64,000 nucleotides of DNA, taken from the NCBI GenBank assembly GCA_037013685.1, contig CM072887.1, positions 37,189,154 through 37,253,153 on the forward strand. The letters run 5' to 3'. Below, piece after piece: positions 53,361 to 63,388 of the stretch (the stretch's first letter is position 1; every line of letters starts with the position of its first letter). Below the pieces are notes generated by a model that worked only from the letters and a program-made list of their open reading frames with translations, did no database searches and was not told the DNA's origin. The stretch is from Acridotheres tristis. Taxonomy: Eukaryota; Chordata; Aves; Passeriformes; Sturnidae. The translations under genes and the position numbers were made by a program.

Positions 53361-55199
53361 AACGACAGTCGTGGAAAAGCTTATAAAGAACTGGTCCCCA
53401 AAGCCAGATTTCTCTGCATTTTGTGCAAAATAATAAAACTGTCTGCTGCCTTTCCTAGGGCTGGGCTCACTTCAGTTCGTGAGAATTCAGCTGAAGTACA
53501 GGGATGTGACAGGATTGCAAAAACGTCATCCAAAATGCGTGGCATCTGGAAGCTAGACTGTCAATGAAAGTCACTAACACCACCTAAATATCAGGATCTA
53601 TTTGTTCTGAATGTAGGGAAAAAAAATGTGTATTTGTTATATTTTCCAAAGCAGCTCCTTTAAAAGAAAATTGAGTATTATATGGGGAAAGCAGCTGTGT
53701 TTGTAGAGATAGGTTGAAAGCCTTCCCTTCCCACCCTGGTAATAATGAAAATCAGAGAACATTTTGGGAGTTATGAGACTGTAAGGCTCAAGCAGCTCTG
53801 TCAGGATAAGGTATCCCAGCTGTGACACAAGTGAGTGGATTGTTTGGTTTCTGAATTACCTGAGCTGCAGCGATGTTCCTTTTGGGCCTGGCAGCAGTAT
53901 AGTAGGGCAGCATGGCCACTTTCTGTCTCCATAGGTCCAGCTTATGGATCTCTGCTCTATCCTAAACACTGCCACTTAATCCTTCTTTTAAATAGTATCT
54001 TTCTTTCCTTTTCTGCTGTAATTTATTACAGGCTTCTCAGAGTTGACAGAATCTAACAGTGTACCTTTCACCTCTGAAAACTATTGTCATCTGCTGAAGT
54101 CCTTCATTGACATTACACAATGAAGGCATTTACCTTTGGAGTCTGCATGCCTGTCTGTCTTCCACCTGGATGACAAATGTATCTAGTGTATGTATGTTTT
54201 GTGTATAAATAAGAAGATACACTGTGTGATACTCCTCGGGGTACACCGTATGCACATAAGAGTCAGAGGCATTTCAGTGCTTAAAAACAAAGGATTTTCT
54301 AAAGGTTTTGGAATATCTGAGGTTGAGGTATAGCCTGGACATTTGATAATGGAAAGAATTAATTGGAGTGTTTTATCTAAGCTCCCCATTTCATGCCATG
54401 AAACATGCTTTTACTAATAGCAGTTATATAATAAACTGCATGATTTTTTTGTGAAACTGTTGGTATTGTCCAAAGTAGGGGAGACAGTTGTGGTTTTTAC
54501 TGGGCACTTGTATGGTCAGCACTTTTTAGTTTGAAATTGTGTTTTTATGGGAAGTGTTTCCCAGAGACTTCATGTATGTGGCACTTGTGTTTTGAGCCTT
54601 GCAACTATTAATCCTAAACTGATAAAGATTAGAAAGCAATTATTTAAAATGATAGTCCTCACTGGCATATGGTCTCCTTTAGATCTGTTTATTGCTAGCC
54701 CAGGTACCGTTGAGCTACTGAGGAGTTACAGGCTGTGTGTTCACAGAACAGCACCCAGTGGTGTCTGTGCACAGTTGGCTTTGTTAGGATTTACTGCTTC
54801 CATCTCTTCTGTATTTGTATTCAGTGAGCATTTGCAAGTAGTTGCTTACATTTAAAGAATTACGTTTTCAGATACCATTTAAGGCTTTTTTTTTTTTAAT
54901 CTGCATGTTATATTGAACATGATAAATACAAGGAAAGCACTGGAGATTTAAGAGGATGAGAGGTTTGAGTCAATCACTTGAGCTTCAACTTGGTAATGCA
55001 AATCTGGTTTTAAGTGACCTTATTGATGTTTGCTCAAAGCAGCTTCCTTTTGGTACAAATGACTGAGCTTTGTTGCAGCTATTGTACAGGTAATGTACTG
55101 TCCCTTTAGAGATTGCCTTTGTATCCCCAAAGCAACCTCTCTTTGCTTGAACAGAGTGCCTGCAGGAATGCCTGGAGCTAAGATAGATCTCGTGTGCCT

Positions 55200-55640
55200 C
55201 ATTTGATCATCTGTCAGCAAAGAAGCCAGAGGATAGGGCAGGGAAAAACATGTGCCCCTTGCTCTGACGCAGCTCTTGGAAATTTGAGGGGTTGGCTGTT
55301 GGTGGAGGATGATGAAGTGGAGAGCTTGGTACCAGAGAGCGAAGGACAGTGTGCCCCGAAGGGTCCTGGCCGCTTCTGTGGCTTCACCATGAGGAGAGGT
55401 GGCGAGTGGCTGTTCCAGGTGTAGGGTGCTCGGGGTGGCCGGAGTTTGGGCAGCACTGGCAGGATGGGTGGTGCTGGCAGTGCTGGGCACCCCTGTCCTG
55501 CAGAGATGGCTTTGTGCAACAAACAGTGCCATCTTCTGGGAGGAGCTGGAACCATGGCCTTGTGCTCAGCCCTACACCTGTGTGCTAAGGTGGTGGGATT
55601 GGCTTTTCGTTGGGGTTGGGGGCTTTTTGTGTCTAATAAA
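55200..55640. other. GC-richer patch in intron 4
   Basis: About 440 bp, G-rich on the + strand, with repeated GGTGCTGGCAG/GTGCTGGGCA words. It holds the longest open frame in the window (170 codons, - strand), but its translation is low-complexity Ala/Pro/Ser/Thr with no recognisable domain. Confidence 0.35.
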
Positions 55641-58113
55641 TGCTTTAAAAATCAAAGCACCAGAAGCTGGAAGTCAGTGTTCATGTCTGGTAATACAAGT
55701 CCGCATCTTGCATCTTTATTCTTCTAATACAGTTTTTAAGGGAAAATTTTAAGCTGTATTTTTGGGTTTTGTTTAAAAGAAGAAAAGTTTATGAACTGCT
55801 GAGGATAGTCTAGAGAAGTAAATCTGAAAACTTAAGGACTCGGTCTGCTTTGTTTGATTAAGTCCGCTGTTATTTCCATAAACATGCTTCATAAAGCCTA
55901 GGAATTGCAACATCTTTTCTAATAGAAAGCAGTAGTTGACCTATAGGAAAATGTTCAAGTAAGAATGATTACTTGGACTTATATCTCCTTCTTTTGACCA
56001 TGTCAAAAGGGTAAAAATATTTTCTGTCTTAAAATCATTGTCCTGTAAATAGTTACATTGGGAAATACTCACTGTGGTGCAAAATCTGGGATTAGGGTTA
56101 CTAAAATTATCCCAGCAAGTGGAGTGTAATATTCAGCATTTACTAAAAGTCATTAATGGCGTAGATCAATCACCTGAAGGTTTTATTTGGAGGAAGTGAG
56201 CAGTTTTAGTAACATTAATGGAACTACATGGGAGATGCAGCTGACATTGTGAGGAGGTTTTCTTGTCACACACTTTCAAATAAATACATGAATACAAACA
56301 AAGCAAATGAGAAAGTACAACTTACAGGGGAGGGGAAAAGATTAATCAATGTGTTATAAAAATCTTTATTGCTAAAATAACTTCGATAAGGTACATCCAC
56401 AATGATGAGAATTTGTGAGCTCTGGATAGGCAAATAGATTTGGAATTGGTTTTATTGTGTTACGATTGCCTGGGTAATTTACCAGCAAAGATGCAATGCA
56501 AAAATAGCTTTTTACAAAAAAGAAGATAAAATTATTTTGCATGTAAATAATAAATCTCTTCTGTGTCATGTTAAGATTTCTAGAATCGGCGCATTCTGTA
56601 TTCCAAAGGGACTATGGGACTATGGTGTCTGACATTTCTGGATAGTACAGTACTTAACTGTACAGTTAATTTCTAGTTAAGATGGTAATTGAATGTGTAT
56701 TTTCTTTTTTAGTATTAGTGTCAGCTTGCCCTGTCATACAGTATTTAACATATAAAGAAAATGTCGAACTTTCAGTATATTCTGAATGTTTACTGTGTGA
56801 TAATCTTGGTGTTTATGCAAGTCCTCAGTATTACAGTTGGGACTTTGAATTTCTGACATTTGAAAGGAATTCAGTGTTTACTCATCTTACCATGTTGATT
56901 TTGAGTTGTTGATAAAAATCAGCTGCTAAAAGTTCCATTTGCAAGGGGTTGTGGCCCTTGAGCATACCTCACAATAAGTACTGTATCTGCTTAGATAAAA
57001 TTTGAAAGCTGTTTTTGTCTTGGACTTTAGTAAATTACTAATCCATAGTTTGGGAGTAAAGTATGTGTAACAAGCTCATTAATTTGGGAAATACTGTTCC
57101 AAATACCTGGAAATTATTGTGTGATTAGATAAGTAAAAATGTAAGAAATCTAGTTTAGCAAAGAAGAGTGCATTGCAGCTCAAAACTGCTGTTCTGTGCA
57201 TCTGACTTAGGAATTTCAGCAGTGGCATTCTGTACAGGAATGGTAACCTAACGTTAAAGTAGATGTTGACCATCCCTCTTGGGTTTCCTATATCATAATC
57301 ACATTTTCTGCTTGGTAGAGTGTGGACTATACAAATGGTAGTATTCTTGGAAAAACTGATCGGAAAATCTCTGGTCTTAAAAATGGAATTATACTGTTAG
57401 AAATGTTTTTATTATTAACTGAAAAAGTGAGCATTCTTCCACTGAACACTGCTTAATATTTAGGCAACCTGCACAATACCAATGGAGTAGGTAACTTTAG
57501 GGAAATGGTTTTTTTATTGAAGCAAACCCAAGAGTAGTGTATGCTGTGTAAATAGTAGTTACAACCTCATCAGAGTACACCTACGTGTTCCAGAATGAGC
57601 CTCAGGGCAGTTGTCAATATCCTCTCTGGAAAGCTACTCAAAGATTGTTGTTTAATTCTTTGTTTGCCCCACCCTCCAGTAGTCTTTATCGCCTATAGTG
57701 GAGCAAATTGCAATAAATTGCAGTGCGTAAAATTTCTGATGTGTATTCTTCCTCTGGCCCAATAATGCAATTTTTGTAAAGGTACCTTTAGGAGTATGTG
57801 AAAATGTATTTGAGAAAAAAAATCCTTAAATGATTTCTACCAAATGCAATTTATATTTAATCCTTAATTTTTATAATTTATGTTACGAACCTTTTCCAAA
57901 ACTCTTTTAAGATATTTGTCAACAAGACTTAATGATAGTCAACAGGCAAATTCCATTTAATTTTATGGTAAAGTTGACAAAGCTTGTTGCTTTTGTGACT
58001 AATGGTAAGCAGATATTTTGCTTGGTTAGAACTTGAACAGTTTTATTCTAGGTCACTTAAATCTTGTGCACTAGTGAGTTCATAATCCTGACTTCCCATT
58101 TTTTCATATGCAG

Positions 58114-58201
58114 GCAGAAGGAGAAGACAGCCTTAAAAAGATGCAGCTGATGGAGCTTGCAATTCTGAATGGCACCTACAGAGATGCCAACATCAAATCA
58201 C
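58114..58201 (+). CDS. QKI: QKI exon 5: QUA2 region
   Basis: This 88-nt exon encodes [20 protein letters not shown] then TYRDANIKS, plus the first base of the next Pro codon (phase 0 in, phase 1 out). It corresponds to about residues 184-212. It is the QUA2 helix and linker of the STAR domain, which packs on KH and helps read the 5' part of the ACUAA site. The acceptor is TTTTTTCATATGCAG and the donor is C|GTAAGC. The match to mammalian QKI appears complete. The splice junction TCA C|CA GCC with exon 6 restores Ser-Pro-Ala exactly. Confidence 0.98.
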
Positions 58202-59818
58202 GTAAGCATGTCATGAGCTCAAGGGTCAATGCCATAGAAGTGTTTGCAGTTTTTGAATCTTAAAGCTACCTTTGGAAAATGTACAGTGGCAACTTATGTT
58301 GGAGAATGGAAGGCAGTAAGAACCCAACCAAAACTGTAGGTAGCTGCTGCTAAAGAGCAGGGGGATAAGTTATGTCAGTTTGAGGGATTTTTTCAGCTTG
58401 TTTCTTGTCCCCATTATTTTTTTAACATTATGTATGGGTTGAAATATTTACAAATATGTAGTATAAAAAACCTCAACCCTTAAGCTGGATTTTTCTATTT
58501 TAAAGTCATTTTTTCCTTAAAGGATATGAAGGACAGTAGATTCCTTTGCAGTTTTATTTTTAGAGATTTAATTCTAAAATGGTACAGAGGTTCAGGATAC
58601 TGTGAATACATTTTTCTGTTTTATATTCCTTCCTTTCATCTTGCTTGCATGTGTACCCCCAATGTTATGTTTTACCAACAATTCATCAACAGATTTCACA
58701 GCTGAGTTCACAGGGATCAGTGATGTAATGAGCCATTTTTACAATTACTTCCATTACCTTTGTGTGAAAATGCTTTTGCAAACGCATGTATGCACAAGTT
58801 TACACTTGAAAATTAATTACACGCACCTACTAATGAAAGCATATACCTATTATGTGTTATACAAATTATTTTCTTTGGTTGAAAATCTAATTTCTCCTCC
58901 TGAATATATAGTTGCTGACACTGTTCAAAAGTTCATTTTTCTGTACCTGTGATACAGATGTCAAATGTAAGCACAGTTAAATCAGTCTTTTCACTAAGGG
59001 CCTACTGATATTTGCAAATTTGTTTCTCCACACAGACCCCATTTCAATATTGAATATATTTAAAGGTTGGAATGCAGTTAGGTCAATTTGAGAGTGCTTA
59101 CACCAGTGTAATTATTCTGATTTGAAACGAGATGTAAGCAAGGGCTTTTACCACTACAATGGTAATGGTAAATCTTTCAGCCCTAATGAACACTATGATA
59201 GTTAAAGCTAGGTCAGTTTTAAATATATGGTAGTCTCTAAATTGTTGCAAATGTATGAGTAAAATAGCTTTCAGAATAGCTTAAATTGATGTAAACTTTT
59301 GCACAGAAATTTTTTTATTAATTTGAGTAATTTCTTTGTCTGGTCTGTTCCCAGATTGATCTATTATATCAGTGTAAGTGGGAAGATGGAATTTTTTATT
59401 TACTTTTTGACTAGAGGAAGCCACACTAATACTCACTATTTGATAGGACAATTTCAGTCTTTGTGTTTTGATTTTACTGAAAAGTTGAAAGATGTAGAAG
59501 CTTTATTTCTGTTTAGGAAAGGAAGTAAAAGTATTTGAGTGCCATTTTTAAATTATCTGAGCTTTTTTGTTTAAAAAATAAAAATAATTTTAAGTATGCA
59601 CCAGTCTCAAATCTGAAGAACTTTGGCACGTTTCTCTTTTCAAGGTACCTGTTAGTAAATTAAATGAATGTGGATCAACAGTAGTGCATAGAGATACAGA
59701 AATTATAACCCTTTAATATTGACTATTACCAGCAGATGTGGTAGTGCTTAAGTTGTTGTTCATCTGATCTGCTAACAGGCTTCAAATAACATTTAATGAA
59801 ATGTGCTAACACCACTTC

Positions 59819-59866
59819 AGAAAACAAACAAAACCACCACAAACAAACAAAAAAAAACCAAACCAG
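59819..59866. repeat. A/C-rich low-complexity tract
   Basis: AAACAAACAAAACC-type words and an A run end in AAACCAGAAT, the same 10 bases that close the tract at 8504-8617. Confidence 0.75.
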
Positions 59867-60416
59867 AATGGAAAAAACACCTATTTTCTTTAACTTAAGC
59901 AAGGCCATGGTGAGATTCTAATACAAAGGACGTATTATATTAGGTGAAATATTATATGGAAATAAAATTCGAGTCTATTTTATTCATGTTAGGATAGGAC
60001 AGGACCAGTTCATGTTTCTAGGTCATCTTCAACTTCACTGATCCTGGAAATGGGAATTTTGTATATGTTTAAATACAATTTTAAGACCCATAAAAGCTCT
60101 GGACGCATGCAGCAGCTCTGCATAACTGAGTGTCTGTGGACTCTATAGATGCACTAAATTTTGTACTCTGTATTTGATTGTGACAGTATTTTCCTTGTAT
60201 TTCCTGCATGCGTCTCAGTCTCATGCAGTCTTGATAGCATAAATGAAGAAATGTGGTCTAAATGGAGCTTTCGTGCTGTGTAACCTGTTTGAGAAATCTA
60301 CCTCACTGTTTTACAATGGCTTTTTTATTTTGCATGTTCATACTTAATCACACTGGAAAATGGAAAGCTATTTGCATTTGAATGGTGTGCTTTGGCACTG
60401 TGTGATCAGCGCATGT

Positions 60417-60530
60417 ACTAATGATTTCCTTTTATTTTTCTTCTTTCCTACTTTTTCCTTTTTTCCCATTCTTTCCACGTTTTGTACTGCTATCTCCATA
60501 CTTTCCTCTGAATTTCTTTGCTTACTGTAG
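60417..60530 (+). promoter_or_regulatory. QKI: Exon 6 3' splice region with candidate distant branch point
   Basis: TACTAAT at 60416-60422 is a near-perfect branch-point sequence and also contains the QKI core ACTAAT. From it to the exon 6 acceptor TAG (60528-60530) there is no other AG dinucleotide, and most of the stretch is C/T. The putative branch A at 60421 is about 109 nt from the acceptor. A long AG exclusion zone after a strong branch sequence is the usual mark of a distant branch point, a configuration often linked to regulated splicing. TACTG near 60486 is a weaker, nearer alternative. Confidence 0.6.
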
Positions 60531-60827
60531 CAGCCCTTGCCTTTTCTCTTGCAGCAACAGCCCAGGCTCCAAGGATTATCACTGGGCCTGCGCCTGTTCT
60601 CCCACCAGCTGCCCTGCGTACTCCTACGCCAGCTGGCCCTACCATAATGCCTTTGATCAGACAAATACAAACCGCTGTCATGCCAAACGGAACTCCTCAT
60701 CCCACCGCTGCAATAGTTCCACCCGGACCCGAGGCCGGTCTAATTTACACACCATATGAATACCCCTACACGCTGGCACCAGCTACATCAATCCTTGAGT
60801 ACCCTATTGAACCTAGTGGTGTATTAG
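60531..60827 (+). CDS. QKI: QKI exon 6: proline/tyrosine-rich region
   Basis: This 297-nt exon encodes residues 213-311 in QKI-5 numbering: [15 protein letters not shown] at the start, a proline-rich stretch with PxxP motifs, then the tyrosine cluster YTPYEYPYT (Tyr 285, 288, 290 and 292), and PIEPSGVL at the end. The proline-rich and tyrosine motifs are the known docking and phosphorylation sites for Src-family kinases that lower QKI RNA binding. The exon starts after CTTACTGTAG; a second AG three bases later (TAGCAG) could drop one Ala. The donor is TTAG|GTAAGA, leaving a G (phase 1) shared by all alternative C-termini. The sequence appears identical to mammalian QKI as far as I recall. Confidence 0.98.
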
Positions 60828-61390
60828 GTAAGACCTTTGTACGTGGATGACTGGAGAATGTGTTGCTCGTGCTTCTGTTGTGTTTGCAAGGTAGAGGTTC
60901 ATGGAGCTCAAATGAAAAAATCTGAAGCAGCAAACTTATTTCAGGTGTATCAAAATCATCTGGGAGAGCTGCTCTTAATAAATTTACCAAAGATAAAGTC
61001 TTCGTGTTTGTATGATATTAGATGGTAGGTACATAGGCAAGGGAAAAAAAGCCAAATACAAGTTGATGTCTGTTACATCTGGGCTCCCATTCATAACAGA
61101 TTAGTTCGTACTCTCTTTAACATAAGTTTACATCCAGCAGTTTTTGGAAGAGACGACTTCTTATTTTGCTATATTGTATTAGTAGCAAAACTGGACGGAG
61201 TGGAAAAGTCTTTGTTCAGTTGGAGTTTTTGTTTATTTAGTACACAATTGATAAATCTCTCCACTGTGTCAGAAAGCTCTAAATTATATTGTGAGCAGAA
61301 AATTATTTTGGTGAATGAATATAAAACAAACCAAGTTCTGACCAAGGGATGATAGAATTAGCAATTTTACTGATGCCTTCCTTTATATAC

Positions 61391-61446
61391 ATTGCACTGA
61401 AATGTCCATCATTCCTAATATTTCAGACCACTGGCTTGGTGTGTGA
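61391..61446 (+). pseudogene. QKI: Diverged, probably non-functional QKI-7-specific exon
   Basis: Joined to the G left by exon 6, this segment reads DCTEMSIIPNISDH and then WLGV before a TGA at 61444-61446. The mammalian QKI-7 tail is EWIEMPVMPDISAH followed by stop. Six of 14 residues are identical with no gaps (E, M, P, I, S, H at positions 4, 5, 9, 11, 12, 14), and D/E, I/V, I/M and N/D are conservative. The position, between exon 6 and the QKI-6 exon, is suitable, and a TACTGAT branch-like site and CTTCCTTTATATA pyrimidine stretch precede it. The base pair where AG is needed (61389-61390) is AC, and the original stop has become TGG. I infer that canonical use of this exon has been lost; use through another acceptor is possible. 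Confidence 0.65.
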
Positions 61447-62619
61447 AGGCAAGAATGATAAAGCAGACATGGCAATTCAGTTAAATGGCCAATATGGAAC
61501 AAGCAGTTCCAATAGTTTCTTCTGTCCCTGCCCTCTACAGAATCTAAATAATCTTTTCTCTTCAGTTTGTTCTGAATTGCATATGACCTTGGTGCTGCAT
61601 AATGTTGATTTTATAGGACTTTGATCTTAGTTTGTTCAGTGGCAGTTATTGATTTACACAAATTCTAAACATCTCTAATGAACACTGGACAATAAGGTTC
61701 AAAGTCAATATTTTGTTGAAAGTATTGCAAAAAAATCAGTGTTTCACGTGACAAATACTCAGTGAGTTATCTGTATGTGTACATGTTTCCCCATTATGTA
61801 CAGTAAAAAAGAAAATCTATTTCAGAATTCTGTCTTGCAGGATTGGTGAATCAATAACAAAAATTATAGTAGGACAAAAGTATGCAGTACATCTGTCAGC
61901 TTATGGTTGTTGTCAGTTAACCCATAGCCAAAATTCCACAAGCATAGGATTACATTATCATTTATTAATTTCCCACAAATATGTAAATATTCTCCCTAGC
62001 TCCTCTACCCCCAGTCTGAGAGTCCACTTGTGGTACATCCTGGGGTGAAGTCACAGTTAGAGAGTTCATCAAAGTAACTGTTAGTGGTTAGTGGCAAGCT
62101 CCTCTCCTGAGTTCAGTTAATAGCAAGCAAAGAAATGCAGCATTCCAGAGTCAAGTTTATTACAATGCAGGGAACTTGGACTTCTCACAGGATTTTCTAT
62201 AAAGAGATAGGAGGGAAAAATTAAAATTACTTATAAAATGGCATCTGAAACTGTTGTATACTCTCAGGCTTAACTGTGTGAGGTGTACTGCCCAAAACAC
62301 ACCTCATCAAGAAAATGTTATTTAAAGAAGGAAAATGGAGTGTGGGAAAAAAACTCACACTCCCACTTTAGCTGCCTAGAATCGATTACTCTTAATACAT
62401 CTGCTCTATTATCTGAGCAATTGTATAGAGTTAATTGCATTAAATTTGGGTTTCATTGAGTTTTATTTTGTTACATGCTCGTTCTCATTAATAGTACTTT
62501 GTCCATTTTTGTAGTGGACCTTTAAGATGTTTTAAAATAATTCTATTAAAAATAGCAGAGAAGTGCATCCCTATCAGTATTTTTGGGATGTTGGTGTTGA
62601 GATCAAACTTTAGTTGGTG

Positions 62620-62652
62620 ACTAACTTTCAATTCCCTTCCTTTTATCTTCAG
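62620..62652 (+). promoter_or_regulatory. QKI: QKI-6 exon 3' splice site: ACTAAC branch point / QKI site
   Basis: ACTAAC at 62620-62625 lies 28 nt before the acceptor AG (62651-62652), with no intervening AG and a good pyrimidine tract (ATTCCCTTCCTTTTATCTTC). It is a near-consensus branch site for SF1 and at the same time the high-affinity QKI core. QKI is known to compete with SF1 at such sites, so this is a likely point of autoregulation of the QKI-6 terminal exon. Confidence 0.6.
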
Positions 62653-62678
62653 GTATGGCTTTCCCAACGAAAGGCTAA
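62653..62678 (+). CDS. QKI: QKI-6 C-terminal coding exon
   Basis: After the acceptor TATCTTCAG, the segment joined to the exon 6 G reads GMAFPTKG and then TAA (62676-62678). This is the exact eight-residue tail unique to QKI-6, the 319-aa isoform found in both nucleus and cytoplasm, which promotes mRNA stability and translation. The exon is terminal and continues into a 3'UTR. It is mutually exclusive with splicing to the QKI-5 exon at 63423. Confidence 0.97.
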
Positions 62679-63260
62679 GAATTCAAGAACGGTCTTAACT
62701 GATCCTTCATCAGATCTGAATTTTAACAAATGCTTAGTTTTCAGCAGCCTTGAAAAAAGCTTGGCCTAGCAGTCAGTGACTTACTTGCACTTTTTTGCAC
62801 ATAGATTTAAAATAAAATAGTGCTATTAATTTGGATTAGGTCCTATTATTACAGAGTAGCTGTAATTTATGAGTGTATAGTAGTATACTGACTGCTAAGT
62901 GTTCTATATAGTGTTTGCTTTACTAATCACCTAATTCATTGCAGTTCATACTTATTGACTTAAAGTTTAAAATCACAATCTGTAGGCTTGAAGAATTGCT
63001 TTAAAACTTTTTTTTGTGGTAGAACTGGAAGTGATCTTAAGATTAGCAAATAATTGTCAGTATTAAAGATGGCATTATTTAAAATAGTCCTGCTGCAAGA
63101 AAGGCACTTCAGTGAATATGTGACTAGTAAAGCTTAAATGTGCTTGGGTCTAATAGATTTCATGAAATACTGTAATTTTGGGATTGTAAATGAATGGATT
63201 AAACAGGTTAAGGCCAGGATGTTTAAAATAAATGCAATATTAATCTGCACAGATAAACTT
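62679..63260 (+). other. QKI: QKI-6 3'UTR (end uncertain)
   Basis: This is AT-rich sequence after the QKI-6 stop codon. Candidate poly(A) signals AATAAA occur at 62811-62816 and 63227-63232. Further ones lie downstream inside the QKI-5 intron (63885-63890 and 63986-63991), so a longer UTR overlapping the QKI-5 exon is possible. I chose the end just beyond the second signal; it is a guess. The region contains a bipartite QKI response element at 62922-62935. Confidence 0.55.
62922..62935 (+). promoter_or_regulatory. QKI: Bipartite QKI response element in QKI-6 3'UTR
   Basis: The sequence is ACTAAT, spacer CACC, then TAAT, an exact fit to the QKI/STAR consensus ACUAAY-N(1-20)-UAAY. It lies about 245 nt after the QKI-6 stop codon, on the sense strand. 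Auto- and cross-regulation of QKI isoforms through their own transcripts is known in mammals; this site is a good candidate for it here. Confidence 0.65.
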
Positions 63261-63388
63261 CTTTTTAAGATTAAGATTTGAAACTACTGTGCCTTAACTT
63301 GTTGCTTTTCTTAAAATGAACTTTTGTAGTTAATGATCATTTAAATCCATTTTGATAAACCTGCTGTTAATGTTTTCTGTGAATGTTT

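Larger units (their letters stand above)
26195..58113 (+). other. QKI: QKI intron 4 (31.9 kb)
   Basis: This large intron runs between a GTAAGT donor and a TTTTTTCATATGCAG acceptor. It is AT-rich, with no recognisable exon inside. Items noted: a strong acceptor-like pyrimidine tract at 26486-26516, a CR1 fragment at 31978-32125, an 11-bp hairpin at 32184-32209, a short ACACATTT-type tandem repeat at 33267-33309, T/G-rich tracts at 36985-37026 and 39426-39592, a CpG-retaining candidate regulatory segment at 40380-41240, a G-run cluster at 47189-47237, an A16 run and hairpin at 48757-48807, and GC-richer patches at 48110-48480, 53090-53360 and 55200-55640. Other stretches show nothing I can name. 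Confidence 0.92.
58202..60530 (+). other. QKI: QKI intron 5 (2.3 kb)
   Basis: This is AT-rich intronic sequence between exons 5 and 6. It contains an A/C-rich low-complexity tract at 59819-59866 and ends in an unusually long pyrimidine-rich region before exon 6. An open frame at 58602-58952 has no recognisable domain and I treat it as chance. Confidence 0.93.
60828..62652 (+). other. QKI: QKI intron 6 upstream of the QKI-6 terminal exon
   Basis: This 1.8-kb intron separates exon 6 from the QKI-6 3'-terminal exon; it is also the first part of the 2.6-kb intron removed to make QKI-5. If left unspliced, the exon 6 frame continues for seven codons (GKTFVRG) to a TGA at 60848-60850, and an AATAAA lies at 60977-60982. 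A decayed QKI-7-type exon is at 61391-61446. Pyrimidine-rich sequence and an ACTAAC branch site lead to the acceptor at 62651-62652. Confidence 0.93.

Noticed and set aside
53095..53433. 112-codon open frame, + strand
   Set aside because: Composition-driven in a GC-richer patch; no recognisable motif, and competing frames occur on both strands.
55020..55532. 170-codon open frame on the - strand
   Set aside because: It sits in a G-rich patch that lacks stops in several frames. The translation is low-complexity Ala/Pro/Ser/Thr with no domain, and frames on the other strand overlap it.
58602..58952. 116-codon open frame, + strand, hydrophobic
   Set aside because: It lies in intron 5 between well-defined QKI exons. 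The hydrophobicity comes from T-rich sequence; no signal or family recognised.
60421..60759. Open frames overlapping exon 6 in other frames and on the - strand
   Set aside because: They are shadows of the QKI exon 6 coding sequence and its pyrimidine tract.
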